The translations under genes and the position numbers were made by a program. Shown in pieces: positions 23,693 through 34,280 of a stretch of 64,000 bases of DNA (position 1 is its first letter; each line of letters begins with the position of its first letter). Source of the DNA: Diplodia intermedia (Eukaryota > Ascomycota > Dothideomycetes > Botryosphaeriales > Botryosphaeriaceae); the NCBI GenBank assembly GCA_021495925.1, contig JAKEKT010000035.1, positions 124,001 to 188,000 on the forward strand, in the 5' to 3' direction. Under the pieces are notes generated by a model that had not been told where the DNA came from, did not search any database, and worked only from the letters and a program-made list of their open reading frames with translations.

Positions 23693-25329
23693 TTACTCCG
23701 CAGTGGGAGTTCCGACGCCCGAAATCCCACCCGGCATCCTGGTTCTCCAATCCCCTCTCGCGCTCGCTTCTCTGCTAACAGGATGCGAGTGTCCAGCTCT
23801 CAACCTCACGCCCTCGTCTCTCAATTCCCTGCCCTGTCGGGAGCGCTCCGCTCGCTCCGCTCTCACCTCGGCCTCCCGGAGCTTCTGACCTTCCACAGCC
23901 ATGCGGGCTTCCAGCTCGTTCGTCGGACCGGGGGCGAACTGCCGCTGCGGTCTCGGCTGCGTTGCCGTTGAGCTTGTAGGGGCTGCTGCTGCTTGCGAAG
24001 CCGAGCCATTCGTCCGTCCAGAGCTCTTGTTGCCGCCGTCTAGGACCGTCTCTATGCTTTCCGCCATGGCATCAGCGGCGGGTTCCTCGGCTTGCTCATC
24101 GAGATCGTCGTCGCCAGCGTCCTCGTCGTTGCCGCCGCGGGTGTTCTTTTTGCGTGGCCACACGCTGGGCACTACAATCTGTTGGAAGCGAGGTTCGACG
24201 CACCGCTCGTCGAACCATGCGTGCAGGCGGCTCTCGATGAGCTGAGCGATCTTTGGAACGTCCTGAAGGCGCGAACGGCTGCCAAGGAGAGAGCGGACTG
24301 AGAGATCAAGGCGGTAGTCGTCCAGGAAGGTGAAAGCGAGGGTGGTAGGGGTATGAGACGAAGAACCGGAACTCGCGTTGGGTGAACTGGGGTCTGCATT
24401 CGCTGGCTGTGCGGATGGGATGAAGGAGAGGGATAACTATGTACGGAATTAGTTTGTTGCAATCGAATAGTTGGGAGAAAAAAAAAGGCAAGACTCACCG
24501 TGCCGCTGAAGCGCACCACCGACACCGCCAGCGCAACCGGCAGCACTGCGACCCTCGGTCTCGGCCAATTTAGCATCAACGTTGTCTCAATGCCTAGCGT
24601 AATGACGTCGCTCAGGTCCACGTCCATCCGCGCTTGTAACCTGCTCTCGTTCGACACGCCGCCATCGCTCTTGTTCGGACTACCCAAGCCCAACCCGCCA
24701 TCCTCGACCGGAATGACCCTGCAATTGCTGAATATGGGGAACTCGTCGCCCAGCTCGATCTCGGTGACGCGAATCTCGCCCAGCCAGTCGGGGCGCGTGG
24801 GGCCGTTCAATATGCTCGTCAGTGATGTCAGTACAGCGTCGTCCTGACGGGCGTCGGCACGCAGCTGGGCGATGGTCTGGGCGATCAACACGTTGAACCA
24901 GTCCAGGCTCTCGGGCTGGTGGCCCTTGACGTTGTAGTAGGTCTTGGCGAGGATGGTCGCGCTGGTGACGGGCGGCGGCGGTCGCAGAATGGTGCTACGC
25001 TTGTGTCGGAGGAGGGTCGAAGAGGTGGGTGGCACTCCTCCCACAGCTGTTGCTGAAAGGGTGCGCTGGTGGGCGAGAGTGCGCTCGCGTCGCTCCGTCG
25101 CTCGCGTTGCGTGCCGCACGTCGGCTGGCGGCGGCTCGCCGAAGATGAAGAACTTGATGAAGAAGAAGATCAGGAGCGTCACCGAGAGCTGGCCCAGTAG
25201 GAAGCCCTGCGTGAAGGAGAGACCAGTGGGTTGCGGTGCCGGTACCGGCACCGTTACGTCTAGCGGGGTGGAGATTAGTGTGTGGTGTGCAGCTTGCGGG
25301 ATGGGTGACCTACCCGTTGCAGCTGCCAT
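23693..25329 (-). CDS. MMM1: Mmm1, ER subunit of the ERMES tether
   Basis: Exons 24499-25329 and 23693-24436, intron 24437-24498 (donor GTGAGT, phase 0); 524 aa. The lumenal N-terminus is followed by one transmembrane helix (about residues 37-66, rich in Leu/Phe: LLIFFFIKFFIFGE), then a cytosolic linker and the SMP lipid-transfer domain (about residues 120-370), with typical segments TYYNVKGHQPESLDWFNVLI and DEFPIFSNCRVIP. The intron sits inside the SMP domain. A roughly 140-residue low-complexity acidic then Gln/Ala/Arg-rich C-terminal tail follows, as seen in many Pezizomycotina. Mmm1 with Mdm10, Mdm12 and Mdm34 links ER and mitochondria for phospholipid exchange. Divergent from the SDR gene. 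Confidence 0.92.
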
Positions 25330-25619
25330 TGTGCAAGAGGGGAATCGGACCGCCTGTGCCTACCGCAGAAACATGGTTTTGAGTGAATTGCGCGAAGAAA
25401 ATGCGGGTGTTTGAAGCGGAGCAGATGGTGGACGTGCTTCCTGACTCGCGGGCCACAGCAAATCCTCCGCAATGACGTCCACGCGCCGCGGCTGCGTCGC
25501 GGCCATCTGATCTGACCCCAACTTGGCTTCATCAAGCTTCCCCGGACTCGCTCTCCTCGCATCCCGACCGGCCACCGGCCAACTTCCCCACAGACGACCC
25601 GCCCAGCCCGACCGATGCC
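25330..25619. promoter_or_regulatory. 290-bp divergent promoter of MMM1 and the SDR gene
   Basis: The whole gap between two divergent ATGs is 290 bp, so both promoters must share it. I see no clear TATA box or known operator. Confidence 0.6.
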
Positions 25620-26756
25620 ATGAATAACGACGCCGACAGCCCCAGCCTTTCACCATCGACCGCGTTGCGGCACCAGCCGCGCCTGCAGCTCCCCGCAACA
25701 TGCGAGCCACCGACGAGCGGCAGCGGCGGCGGCAGCGGCGACACCGCCACCAACAACAACCCGGTCAAGCAGGCGACGTGGATCATCTTCGGCGCGACGG
25801 GCCACATGGGGCGCTCGCTGACGCGGGCAGCGCTGGCGCACGGCGACCGCGTGGCCGCCGTGGGGTGGACGCAGGAGAACACGGCCGAGCAGATGAAGCG
25901 GTGGGAGGCCGGCAATGGGCCCAATTGCCTCGGCCTGCTATGCGACGTACGCGCCCGCGAGACCGTTGCCGCTGCCGTCCGCGCTGTCACACACCGCTGG
26001 GGGTCCTTCGGCATCGTCGCCAACTGCACCGGCTACGGCGTCATCGGCGCTTGTGAGGAGCAGGACGAGGCGGAGCTGCGGGCGCAGGTCGAAACAAATT
26101 TCTTCGGCATGGTGCATATCCTTCAGCTCACGCTCCCGCTGTTCCGCGCCCAGCAGCATGGCAGATACTTGATTTTTAGCAGCACGGCAGGTGCCTTGGG
26201 CGTGCCCGGTCTGGGGCCGTATTGCGCGACCAAGTATGCTGTAGAGGGGTTAGTTGAGAGTATGTTGTATGAGGTGGACGCGTTTAATATCAAGGCGACG
26301 CTGGTAGAGCCGGGCCATGTGCGGTTGGACGAACCAGACGACGGTGACGGGGAAGGACTTAGGTTGAAGCGGTACGGCCACTTCTTCGTGAAGCCAGCAA
26401 GCGAGCCGTACAATGGCCTGACTGCACCTGCTGGGCATGCGAAGCGCATGGTTCAATGGCTGAATGATCGGCAACCCACTAGTGCAGTCAAAAGTGCGGA
26501 ACTGGTCTGGCAGTTGGGACACTGCTCGTATCCGCCATTGAGACTATTGCTTGGATCTTATGCGGTGGACAGCATCAGAGATCGCTTGAGAAGTGTAATC
26601 GAGGAGGTAAGCATGAGTTCCACTCGCCAATTTTGCTTCCGGCTAATACGGTATAAGATTGAGGATTGGAAACATCTAAGCTTTCCAGTGAACCCTGAAG
26701 AAGAACAGCAGCAGCCATCACAACTGCCAACGGGGACCCAGGACAGTGGAGAGTGA
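25620..26756 (+). CDS. Short-chain dehydrogenase/reductase
   Basis: Exons 25620-26606 and 26658-26756; 361 aa. Classical SDR: a Rossmann motif variant FGATGHMGRS (TGxxxGxG class) at about residue 58, a CDVR acidic element, the NCTGYG (NNAG-like) motif, and catalytic Ser (ISSTAG-type: FSSTAG) plus YCATK (YxxxK). The chain is about 50 residues longer than the family minimum at the N-terminus, with a Ser/Gly/Thr-rich leader that is probably disordered. The 51-nt intron 26607-26657 (donor GTAAGC, branch GCTAAT) is frame-preserving, so it could be overlooked. The substrate is unknown; relatives act on diverse alcohols and ketones. Confidence 0.85.
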   Translation: MNNDADSPSLSPSTALRHQPRLQLPATCEPPTSGSGGGSGDTATNNNPVKQATWIIFGATGHMGRSLTRAALAHGDRVAAVGWTQENTAEQMKRWEAGNGPNCLGLLCDVRARETVAAAVRAVTHRWGSFGIVANCTGYGVIGACEEQDEAELRAQVETNFFGMVHILQLTLPLFRAQQHGRYLIFSSTAGALGVPGLGPYCATKYAVEGLVESMLYEVDAFNIKATLVEPGHVRLDEPDDGDGEGLRLKRYGHFFVKPASEPYNGLTAPAGHAKRMVQWLNDRQPTSAVKSAELVWQLGHCSYPPLRLLLGSYAVDSIRDRLRSVIEEVSMSSTRQFCFRLIRYKIEDWKHLSFPVNPEEEQQQPSQLPTGTQDSGE

Positions 26757-27286
26757 CGATCAAGATATGATCGAATATCAGAATCTTGAGTCGGCTCTAC
26801 AGCCGCAGACTCTTGCGGAAGGTGCTATTAGTGGCTAATGGTGCTTAATGCGACAAGTGTAGTGCCAACGCCGCGCGAACAACCTGTCCTAGTATGCGAG
26901 ATTGTAGAACACCTCACGAGCAATGTGCTGTAGCCGAGATGGCCACTTACCATTTGCCCTAGGCACAGGGCTCCCCCACAAGAGGTTGCACGCGTCACGG
27001 CTCAAACATGTGAACGGTCATCTGTTTCCCGGAAGAAAGAACTGTAGTTACAGTCTCTAAATGTGCCTGATCTGGCATATGATCGAACGGACATGAAGCA
27101 ATGTTCTGAGCAGAAAATGAGATAGCGGTTGCTGTTGCTGACTCAACGTAGGAACATACACCATTGTTCAAAGTTTGCAAATCACGAATAGCGTCACATA
27201 AGAAAGTGTTCTGAATCCGTGATATTTTTCCTAGGTACCCCCCTTTTTTGTTTACGTGAAAATGTTCGTAAGTGTGGATTGAGCAT
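26757..27286. other. Convergent intergenic region between the SDR gene and LYS9
   Basis: 530 bp without a gene. It contains the 3' UTRs of both converging genes and a TGACTCA at 27139-27145, which lies downstream of LYS9 and is likely chance. Confidence 0.5.
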
Positions 27287-28994
27287 TTAGGAAATGGTCT
27301 TCTCCTTGCACTCGATGCCATACTTCTCCTTGAGCTCCTTGATGAGCCTGTAATTATAATGTTAGTACGTCAATCATTCGTGCAAATTCTGGAAAAGACT
27401 TACGGGTCGTTGATGGCAGGGGTCATGGGAGCGAGGATACCCTTCTCGCTGATAGCGCCGTTCAGGACCTGCTTGACGGCGACGGCGCAAGGAACACCGA
27501 CGAGCTTGGCCATGGCAGAATAGCCACCAGAGCCCTCAGGAGCACCGTACTCGACGAGAGTCGAGGTGCGGACTTCCTTGGAGCCGTCGGCATGCTCGAT
27601 GCCGAACTTGTGCTGGAGCATGACCATATCCCTCTCGCCCTTCTCGTACTGCATCTTCTTCTCGAGAGTGGCGCAGAGGGTGTCAAGAGGGTTGCCGCGG
27701 GGCTCGACGGGCTCCTGGCTGAACATGCCGATCCAGCGGAGGCCGTTGAGGATGCGGGTCTTGTCCTCGTTGTTGGTGAAGTTGGTCTTGGAGCCGATGG
27801 CCCAGACAAGGTCGGTGTCGGCGTCGGAGGAAGAGCCAAGGACACGCTTGGTGACCTCGCGCCAGGCCAGAGGAGTACTGCCGGGCTTGAGGTAGTCGAC
27901 CTCCTCGTCAGACAGGAAACCAATGTCGACGAGAGCCTTGATGAACTCAGGGAAGCCCTGGTAGCGGAGGGTACCACGGACAATGGTGTCAGCCTCGGGG
28001 ATGCTGTAGCGCTCCTTGTAGGGAGTGCTGTCACGGTTGGGGTAGGCAACGAAAGCGTAGCCAGGGTAGATGTAGTAAGGCTTGGCGGTGGCCATCAGAT
28101 CCTTGGAAGCAATGTCGACGATCTTGCCGTCCTGGTAGTACTTGGCGGCGTTGCGGAGGGCGAGGAGAACACCACGAGAAGACCACGAGAACTTGTAACC
28201 AAGCGGGTTGTCAGAGTTCTCGGGGGCAGGGAGACCACCACAGTAGGACAGGAACGAAGTGATCTTGCCACCAGCCTTGTGGACCTCGTCAATAGTCTTG
28301 ACGGCGTACAGGTGGTCAATACCGGGGTCAAGACCGATCTCATTCATGACAGTGATGCCGGCAGCCTTGGCCTCGGCGTCGAGCTCCATCATGGCGGGGG
28401 AAACGTAGCTGGTGGTGACGACATGCTTCTTCTGTACGGGTGTGAGAATCGCTTGGTTTGATTAGTAGTAGAGGGTTGGACTTACGTTGCGGATGGCGGA
28501 CTTGATGACGGTGGCGTGGTGGGTGTAGGGGATCAGAGAGATGGTCTGCAAGGGATTAGTCCTGTGGTCAGATGGCCGGGTGGATAGTCCATGTCACTTA
28601 CAAGAGCGTGCTTGCCAACCTGAGCGTCAAGAGCCTTGTCATCCGAGACGTCAAGGGAGATGGGAGTGGCGTTCTTGATGCCCTCGGAGAACTTCTTGGC
28701 GTTCTCAAGAGTACGGCAGGCTAGGTGGATGGTTGGTTCCTGATTCGACTTTCGGAGCGGACATGTCTACTTACCAACGGTGACCTAGGTGACGTTAGCG
28801 GTTGCAGCCGTGATCAGCGGGGTGGTGGATCATACGCTGAAGCCGGACTCGCTCAGGATCTCAGCAGTGGGACGGGCGACTGAGCACCAAATCAGAACGA
28901 AGGCTTTGAATCGGCATAATCATCGCTCACCAAAGCCGGAGCCGAGCAGGAGGATGGCCTGGCTGGAGCCGGTAACGGGGGGAATAGCGTCCAT
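27287..28994 (-). CDS. LYS9: Saccharopine dehydrogenase (NADP+, L-glutamate-forming)
   Basis: Penultimate step of the fungal alpha-aminoadipate lysine pathway, condensing aminoadipate semialdehyde with glutamate to saccharopine. Seven exons: 28931-28994, 28836-28879, 28775-28784, 28602-28720, 28486-28545, 27404-28431 and 27287-27347; 461 aa against 446 in yeast. It matches yeast Lys9 closely, including the N-terminal Rossmann motif (LLGSGFV), VTVACRTLENA and the block GLDPGIDHLYAVKTIDEV. The third exon is only 10 nt and is required: without it the frame stops in intron 2, and with it the expected VTVACRT results. Introns are 51-56 nt. A long antisense open frame (27592-28461) is a codon-bias shadow. 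Cytosolic; the upstream TGACTCA suggests general amino acid control. Confidence 0.95.
28775..28784 (-). other. LYS9: 10-nt microexon of LYS9
   Basis: GTCACCGTTG flanked by a CCTAG acceptor and a GTAAGT donor. It supplies the residues VTV and the first base of the next codon. Confidence 0.85.
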
Positions 28995-29534
28995 TTTGGC
29001 GAAGGTTCAAAGTAACGACGGTCCTACAGACGGGGCGTGAGCGTTCAATTGAGCTCGGAACCCGATGCAATGGATCGGAGATGAGAAACCGACAAAAAAT
29101 GGACGGATTTATAGGCAGCAGAGAGCTTGGAGACCCACCTTTGATGATGTTTATTTTGAAGTGTCGTTGGGCGCGCCTGAAAGTTGACTCAAAGATTTCT
29201 ATGGTGGGGTGCCACCGCCTCCGTCATCGCTGCTTAGACCCCTGTGCGGGGCGCTTGGCCACGGCTTTTGCGCTACGGCCACAGCTGCGCGCCCGGTGCT
29301 GGTGCCTGCCGGCGATCGGCCTTACTGTGCCCCCGGCGCGCTGAGAGGCGCAGCCCGGGCTGGAGCTCTGCCGCAACCTGCCACGAAACACAAACAGCGT
29401 CTGCCTTCTTCCAGAGGCTTCCACTCTCAGCCCGCGTCCTTGAACTTGCGCGTGGCTCGGCGTGTGCCCATCTCTCTGCGACCGCGCAGCTCCAGTACCT
29501 ACCCGTCGAACGCTGCTAACGTGCGCTGCCCAAC
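28995..29534. promoter_or_regulatory. Shared upstream region of LYS9 and the Derlin gene, with TGACTCA
   Basis: 540 bp between divergent starts. TGACTCA, the Gcn4/CpcA consensus, lies at 29185-29191, 191 bp upstream of the LYS9 ATG. Such 7-mers occur several times by chance in 64 kb, so the inference rests on position only. Confidence 0.45.
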
Positions 29535-30662
29535 ATGGATGTTGTCTGGTCTTGGCCGCCGGTGACGAGGTATGTTCGTAGCCAGGTTATCTTCTTGCGC
29601 AGGCACTGATTTGATGCTGATTCGCAGGACTCTCGTCATAGGCTCCTTTGTCACCTCCATTGGTGTCTATAGCGGCGTCGTTCCCGGCTACCCTCTCGTC
29701 TTCCTCCCGTATAAGCTCTTCGCCATCCCGCCGCAGCTCTGGAGGCTGGCCACAGCTTTCTTCATAACCAGGCCACGAACGGGCATTATATTCGACCCAT
29801 ACTTCTTGTACCAGTATGGTACCCAGCTAGAGCTCAACTCGTCACGCTTCTCTGAACCCGGCGCATTCCTTACGTACATTGCCTTCAATGGCTTTGTGAT
29901 CGCGGTAAGTCCGTTGTCTTGGATGGGTGTACTCCACTCTTCGTCACGTTGCTTTCTGCTTGTCCTCGAAATATCTGCCCGCCCAGTCTCTTTAGCTGAA
30001 GCGGTTCCTGGAATCGAGGTAGATCACCGCTGCACTTCGCATGGGCCAGTCATTCGCAAAATCCAAATGGTCCATGTGCGGTGCAGCCATGGTGGGAATG
30101 CCTTGAGAAAACTGAACGGATTATCCATTTCGTTTGGTGGTTTTGGCTCCCTACATACCTTCATATGCCAGCCCCGCACTGTTGTCGCGAGATGGACATT
30201 TGATTGCTGACTTGTCTGTTCAAGCTTCTCGCTGGCTGCTATCTCGGTTCTCCCATTTTCCTCCCCGCCCTCCTCATGTCTGTCACGTACACCTACGCCC
30301 AGGACAACTCCAACAAAATGGTCACGTTCTTCATCTTCAACATTCAGGCCAAGTACCTGCCCTATCTGCTATTGGTCTGGACCTTCGTCGCGGATGGACC
30401 TCAAGAAGCCATGCTCCAGGTCACCGGGCTTCTGGCCGCCCATCTCTACGACTTCTTGACCCGCATATGGCCGACATTTGGTGGCGGCAGCAACCCCATC
30501 AAGACCCCGAGATTTGTCAGGGAGTACTTTGAGGGAGGTGGTGTGCGGGCGGCTCCCCAGCAGCGTGGCTTTGGTGTAGCCTACGCTCCGCCGGGAGAAG
30601 CACGCACGACTGGCTCAAGTTGGGCATCTACCCGCGGTCCAGGCCGTCGTCTCGGAGAATGA
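29535..30662 (+). CDS. Derlin-family ER membrane protein (Der1-like)
   Basis: Exons 29535-29569, 29628-29904 and 30225-30662; 249 aa. Rhomboid-fold pseudoprotease of ER-associated degradation that helps retrotranslocate misfolded proteins. Seen: an N-terminal segment MDVVWSWPPVTRTLVIG, the conserved PPQLWRLATAFF with the Trp-Arg pair, then several hydrophobic segments (ALLMSVTYTYAQDN, YLPYLLLVWTF) and a cytosolic Gly/Pro/Arg-rich tail. No catalytic Ser-His dyad is expected or seen. Intron 2 is 320 nt, several times the usual size in this window. Whether it corresponds to Der1 or Dfm1 is unclear; the short tail lacks the obvious SHP box I would expect in Dfm1. Confidence 0.88.
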
Positions 30663-30929
30663 AAGGTCACGAAGGTGAGCCTGACTTGACTCGGAGCCGA
30701 TGACAAGTCCCGCCGCTGTACTTGTACGCCGGCGTTGTAATCCAATTGATTTTTTTTCCCTCACAGTCAATAAAAATAACGTGATCTTGCGTGTAGAAGT
30801 CTGCAGCGACCTTGTTGGCAGATGTGTTCAGTTCAGTCACGGTATACTTGGAGCCTCTCTGACAGGGTGAACTTGTATTCGAAAGTCTCTCCATATGGCT
30901 TTAGCTACGACGCTAGAGCCCGATTATGC

Positions 30930-31996
30930 CTACTCCGGTTTCTGCCCGTAAGTGTAGTATATCTTGAAGGAGATTTTATACTTCTGGGAAAGGAGCTCCT
31001 TGATGACGGCTGCGCTTAGCGCCTCGCTCCTGACGAGATCCCAACCTAGCACGCGAGTGAAAATTGCTAGGCAGCTTGGTCTGCAAGAACCTCAGTTAGA
31101 TCCACCCCCTTCTGCAGGCAAGAGACAGCCAACTTACCGGACAGCCTCAACCATGTTGAGCAAAGCGCATTTTCCGAGCTGGACATTCCCTGGATCCCAA
31201 GTCCCAAGCGGAACGTTTACGATGTCTTGGTGAACATTCTTGAAACCTGCTTGGATCATACGGTCCTTCTGCTCATGAGCAACATTGAACCTTCTTCCCA
31301 TTTTCGCGGACGCCTCGTCGGTTTTAACCTGCCAGAAGTGCGACTGCGTGTTCTTGAAGTCCGGGTCTGACGTTTCGAACCAGGCCGATGGCTCCTGGTG
31401 CTCGACCCAACCGCCGGGCTTGAGGTGTTCATAGCTCTGTCGCCAGAGCTTATCCCAATCCTCAACGCCAGCGTAGACGTAGCGGGCGTGAATGAAGTCG
31501 AACTGACCCTTCTCGGCGTAGAGCCAGTCAGCATTGGCATCGTCGATGACGAACTTGCAGTTCGGCGCGGACCCTATACGTGCGCGATCGCAGTTCAGCA
31601 AAGAGCCAGAGAATGCTTCGGAGGATCCGGAGATGGGTTCTCACAGGACGGCTGAATAGGGCTCAAATCTGTGCCGATCACCTGACAGTCCGGGTGGGTG
31701 TCTGCGAAGTCGAGGGCCCAGAGGCCGGTCCCCGTCCCGATGTCGAGGCAGAGCTTGGGGTCTTTCACCGGCGCCTTGTGCAGCGCGCCATTTAGAGCGA
31801 GGCTGAAGCAGTGGCCCATCAGATCGAGCCTGTCCTGTTCTTTTTCGTCATCTGGGAGGAGGTAAGTGCCTTCCCGGTGGGCATGGTAGCGGCGGCCGTT
31901 CTCAAATTTGCCCTGTCTGATGGACGAGGTCACCGAGGCGGATAGGTCGGTGTAGAGAGATTCAGTCTCGTAGGAAGAGTTGGTGTCGCTAGCCAT
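30930..31996 (-). CDS. LaeA-like SAM-dependent methyltransferase
   Basis: Exons 31645-31996, 31138-31573 and 30930-31080; 312 aa. Class I methyltransferase of the large fungal group often annotated LaeA-like or TAM-type. SAM-binding motif I is LDIGTGTGLWALDFAD (about residue 84); post-I is VIGTDLSPIQPSW, with the Trp created by the first splice junction. The block FDFIHARYVYAGVEDW, then PGGWVEHQE, are also family hallmarks; the C-terminus ends with a YGQKP-type motif. Introns are 71 and 57 nt. Substrate unknown; LaeA itself regulates secondary metabolism, but most paralogues do not, so a regulatory role is not claimed. No biosynthetic cluster surrounds it. Divergent from CBF5. Confidence 0.85.
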
Positions 31997-32766
31997 GGTG
32001 TGAAACGATTTGGCTCTCCAGAAGGAGTGCCGGCTGTGTGGTTCTTCGACTATGTATACTACTGCGTATGCATTGTGGCACGGTCGAACGACAATAGCAC
32101 GGAGTGGAGACGAAGGGGGCAAGGTATGGAGAATGCTGCAGTGGGTGTTTCGAGGATGGAAATGTTTGGCGAGCCCACCTTCCCTTCTCTGTGCCGGGAC
32201 CGGGGCATGTGTTCATCTGAGGCGTAGTCGTGGTAGTGCGGCACAGCGATACAGGGCCCCATATTCCCCCAGGTGAGTGGTGGCAGTCCATGTGGCGCGG
32301 GACCCAGGGGACTCGGGACTCGGGGGCTCAGAGGCTCAGACGGGACGTAGGACACCGTCGAAGGGAGAAGCAAGTGCAAGCAGCCGGACGCACCAGAGGC
32401 CAGCGAAACATAGTCGTCTACAAGTGTTGACTGTGTTACTAAAGCTATTATCCTTTTCCACCTCTCGAAGCCGACTCCAACACGCCATGACAATGCGGAA
32501 GACCATTGGAAATCGGCGACCAGGCGCGAAGAAGGGAGCATGACATTGTAGAAATAGTGGTGGCAGAAACAATCGTGGCGGACGGTCGGGGCTGGTGCGG
32601 TGCGGAGGGCCCGGGCCAATCACGGCACGGTGCGCACGGGCCCGCGCAAGACGAAGCGACAAGCGAAAAAAAGTCGAGCTTTGCTTTGCCCTCCATCTCC
32701 AGCACGCGACGACCGTCCAGCGCGAACACAGCAACGTCTAGCATTCCCCGCGCGGAGACCTTCACA
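31997..32766. other. Divergent region between the methyltransferase gene and CBF5
   Basis: 770 bp with no gene supported; overlapping open frames are not conserved. It presumably holds both promoters. Confidence 0.5.
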
Positions 32767-34280
32767 ATGGCTAACCTCGTCTCTGCCAACGATGCGGACT
32801 ACACCATCAAGCCGGCCGCGACCACCGCGCCCATTGACACCAGCGAGTGGCCGCTGCTGCTGAAGAACTACAGCAACATGTTGGCTCGCAGCAACCACTT
32901 CGTCCCCATTCCCTTCGGCTGCGCTCCCCACAAGCGCGATCTCAAGAGCTACATCTCCAGCGGTGTCATCAACCTCGACAAACCCTCCAACCCCTCCTCG
33001 CACGAGGTCGTCGCCTGGGTCAAGCGCATCCTGCGCTGCGAAAAGACCGGCCACAGCGGTACTCTCGACCCCAAGGTCACTGGCTGCTTGATTGTCTGCA
33101 TTGACCGTGCCACCCGTCTGGTCAAGTCGCAGCAGGGCGCCGGTAAGGAGTATGTCTGCGTCATCCGCCTCCACGACAAGATTCCTGGCGGCGAGGCTCA
33201 ATTCGCTCGCGCTCTCGAGTCCCTCACCGGTGCTCTCTTCCAGCGCCCCCCGCTCATCTCCGCCGTCAAGCGTCAGCTCCGTATCCGTACCATCCACGAG
33301 AGCAAGATCTACGAGTTCGACAACGACCGCCACCTTGGTGTCTTCTGGGTGAGCTGCGAGGCCGGTACCTACATCCGTACGCTTTGCGTTCACTTGGGTC
33401 TGCTGCTGGGCGTTGGTGCCCACATGCAGGAGCTCAGGCGTGTCAGGTCTGGTGCCATGAGCGAGGGCGACAACATGGTCACTCTTCACGATGTTCTCGA
33501 CGCCCAGTACGTGCAGGACAACAGCATGGATGAGTCGTACCTGCGTACCGTCATTTCCCCGCTGGAGTCTCTCCTCACTGGCTACAAGAGGGTTGTTGTT
33601 AAGGACAGCGCTGTCAACGCCGTTTGCTACGGCGCCAAGCTCATGGTCCCCGGTCTGCTTCGTTTCGGTACGTTCCCCTCTCGATTGCATCTTACGCATG
33701 GCTAATTCCAAGCACAGACAAGGAGATTGAGATCCACGAGGAGGTCGTTCTTATGACCACCAAGGGCGAGGCCATCGCTCTGGGTATCGCGCTCATGTCC
33801 ACTGTGGAGATGACCACCTGCGACCACGGCGTTGTTGCCAAGATCAAGCGTGTCATTATGGAGCGTGACCTCTACCCCAAGAGGTGGGGTCTGGGCCCTG
33901 TTGCCTCTGAGAAGAAGAAGCTCAAGGCGGACGGCAAGCTCGACAAGTACGGCCGCATCAACGAGAACACGCCCGCCACCTGGAAGCAGAACTACAAGGA
34001 CCTGAACCCTTCGGAGCAGGCCATTGCCGGTTCTGAGCCCGTTGCCGAGACCACCTCGAAGGAGGATGTGCTCAACGCCCCTCCGGTCCCGCCGGTCGCT
34101 GACAGCGAGGAGCTTCCCGACGCTCCTGCTAGTGAGTCCAAGGACAAGAAGAGGAAGAGCAAGCACGAGAACGAATCGCCCGAGGATAAGGCTGAGCGCA
34201 AGCGCAGGAAGGCGGAAAAGAAGGAGAAGAAGGAGAAGCGCAAGTCGCTCAAGTCTTCCAAGGATAGCGACAGCGATTAA
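32767..34280 (+). CDS. CBF5: Cbf5 (dyskerin), H/ACA pseudouridine synthase
   Basis: Catalytic subunit of H/ACA snoRNPs, converting uridine to pseudouridine in rRNA and snRNA in the nucleolus. Exons 32767-33667 and 33718-34280; 487 aa, close to yeast (483). The dyskerin-like N-terminus precedes a TruB domain with motif II HSGTLDP; the catalytic Asp is residue 101. A PUA domain follows (about residues 295-375). The C-terminal tail is Lys/Glu/Asp-rich with KKE-type repeats, a nucleolar hallmark. The intron (50 nt) is inside the PUA region. The ATG context is CACAATGGC. A long antisense frame (32620-33711) is a codon-bias shadow. Confidence 0.96.

Noticed and set aside
27139..27145. TGACTCA downstream of LYS9
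   Set aside because: Located past the 3' end of both flanking genes; expected several times by chance in 64 kb.
27592..28461. 289-codon open frame antisense to LYS9
   Set aside because: Lies opposite a strongly biased, well-conserved coding exon; Val/Leu/Gly-rich shadow with no family features.
32620..33711. 363-codon open frame antisense to CBF5
   Set aside because: Codon-bias shadow of the highly conserved sense gene.
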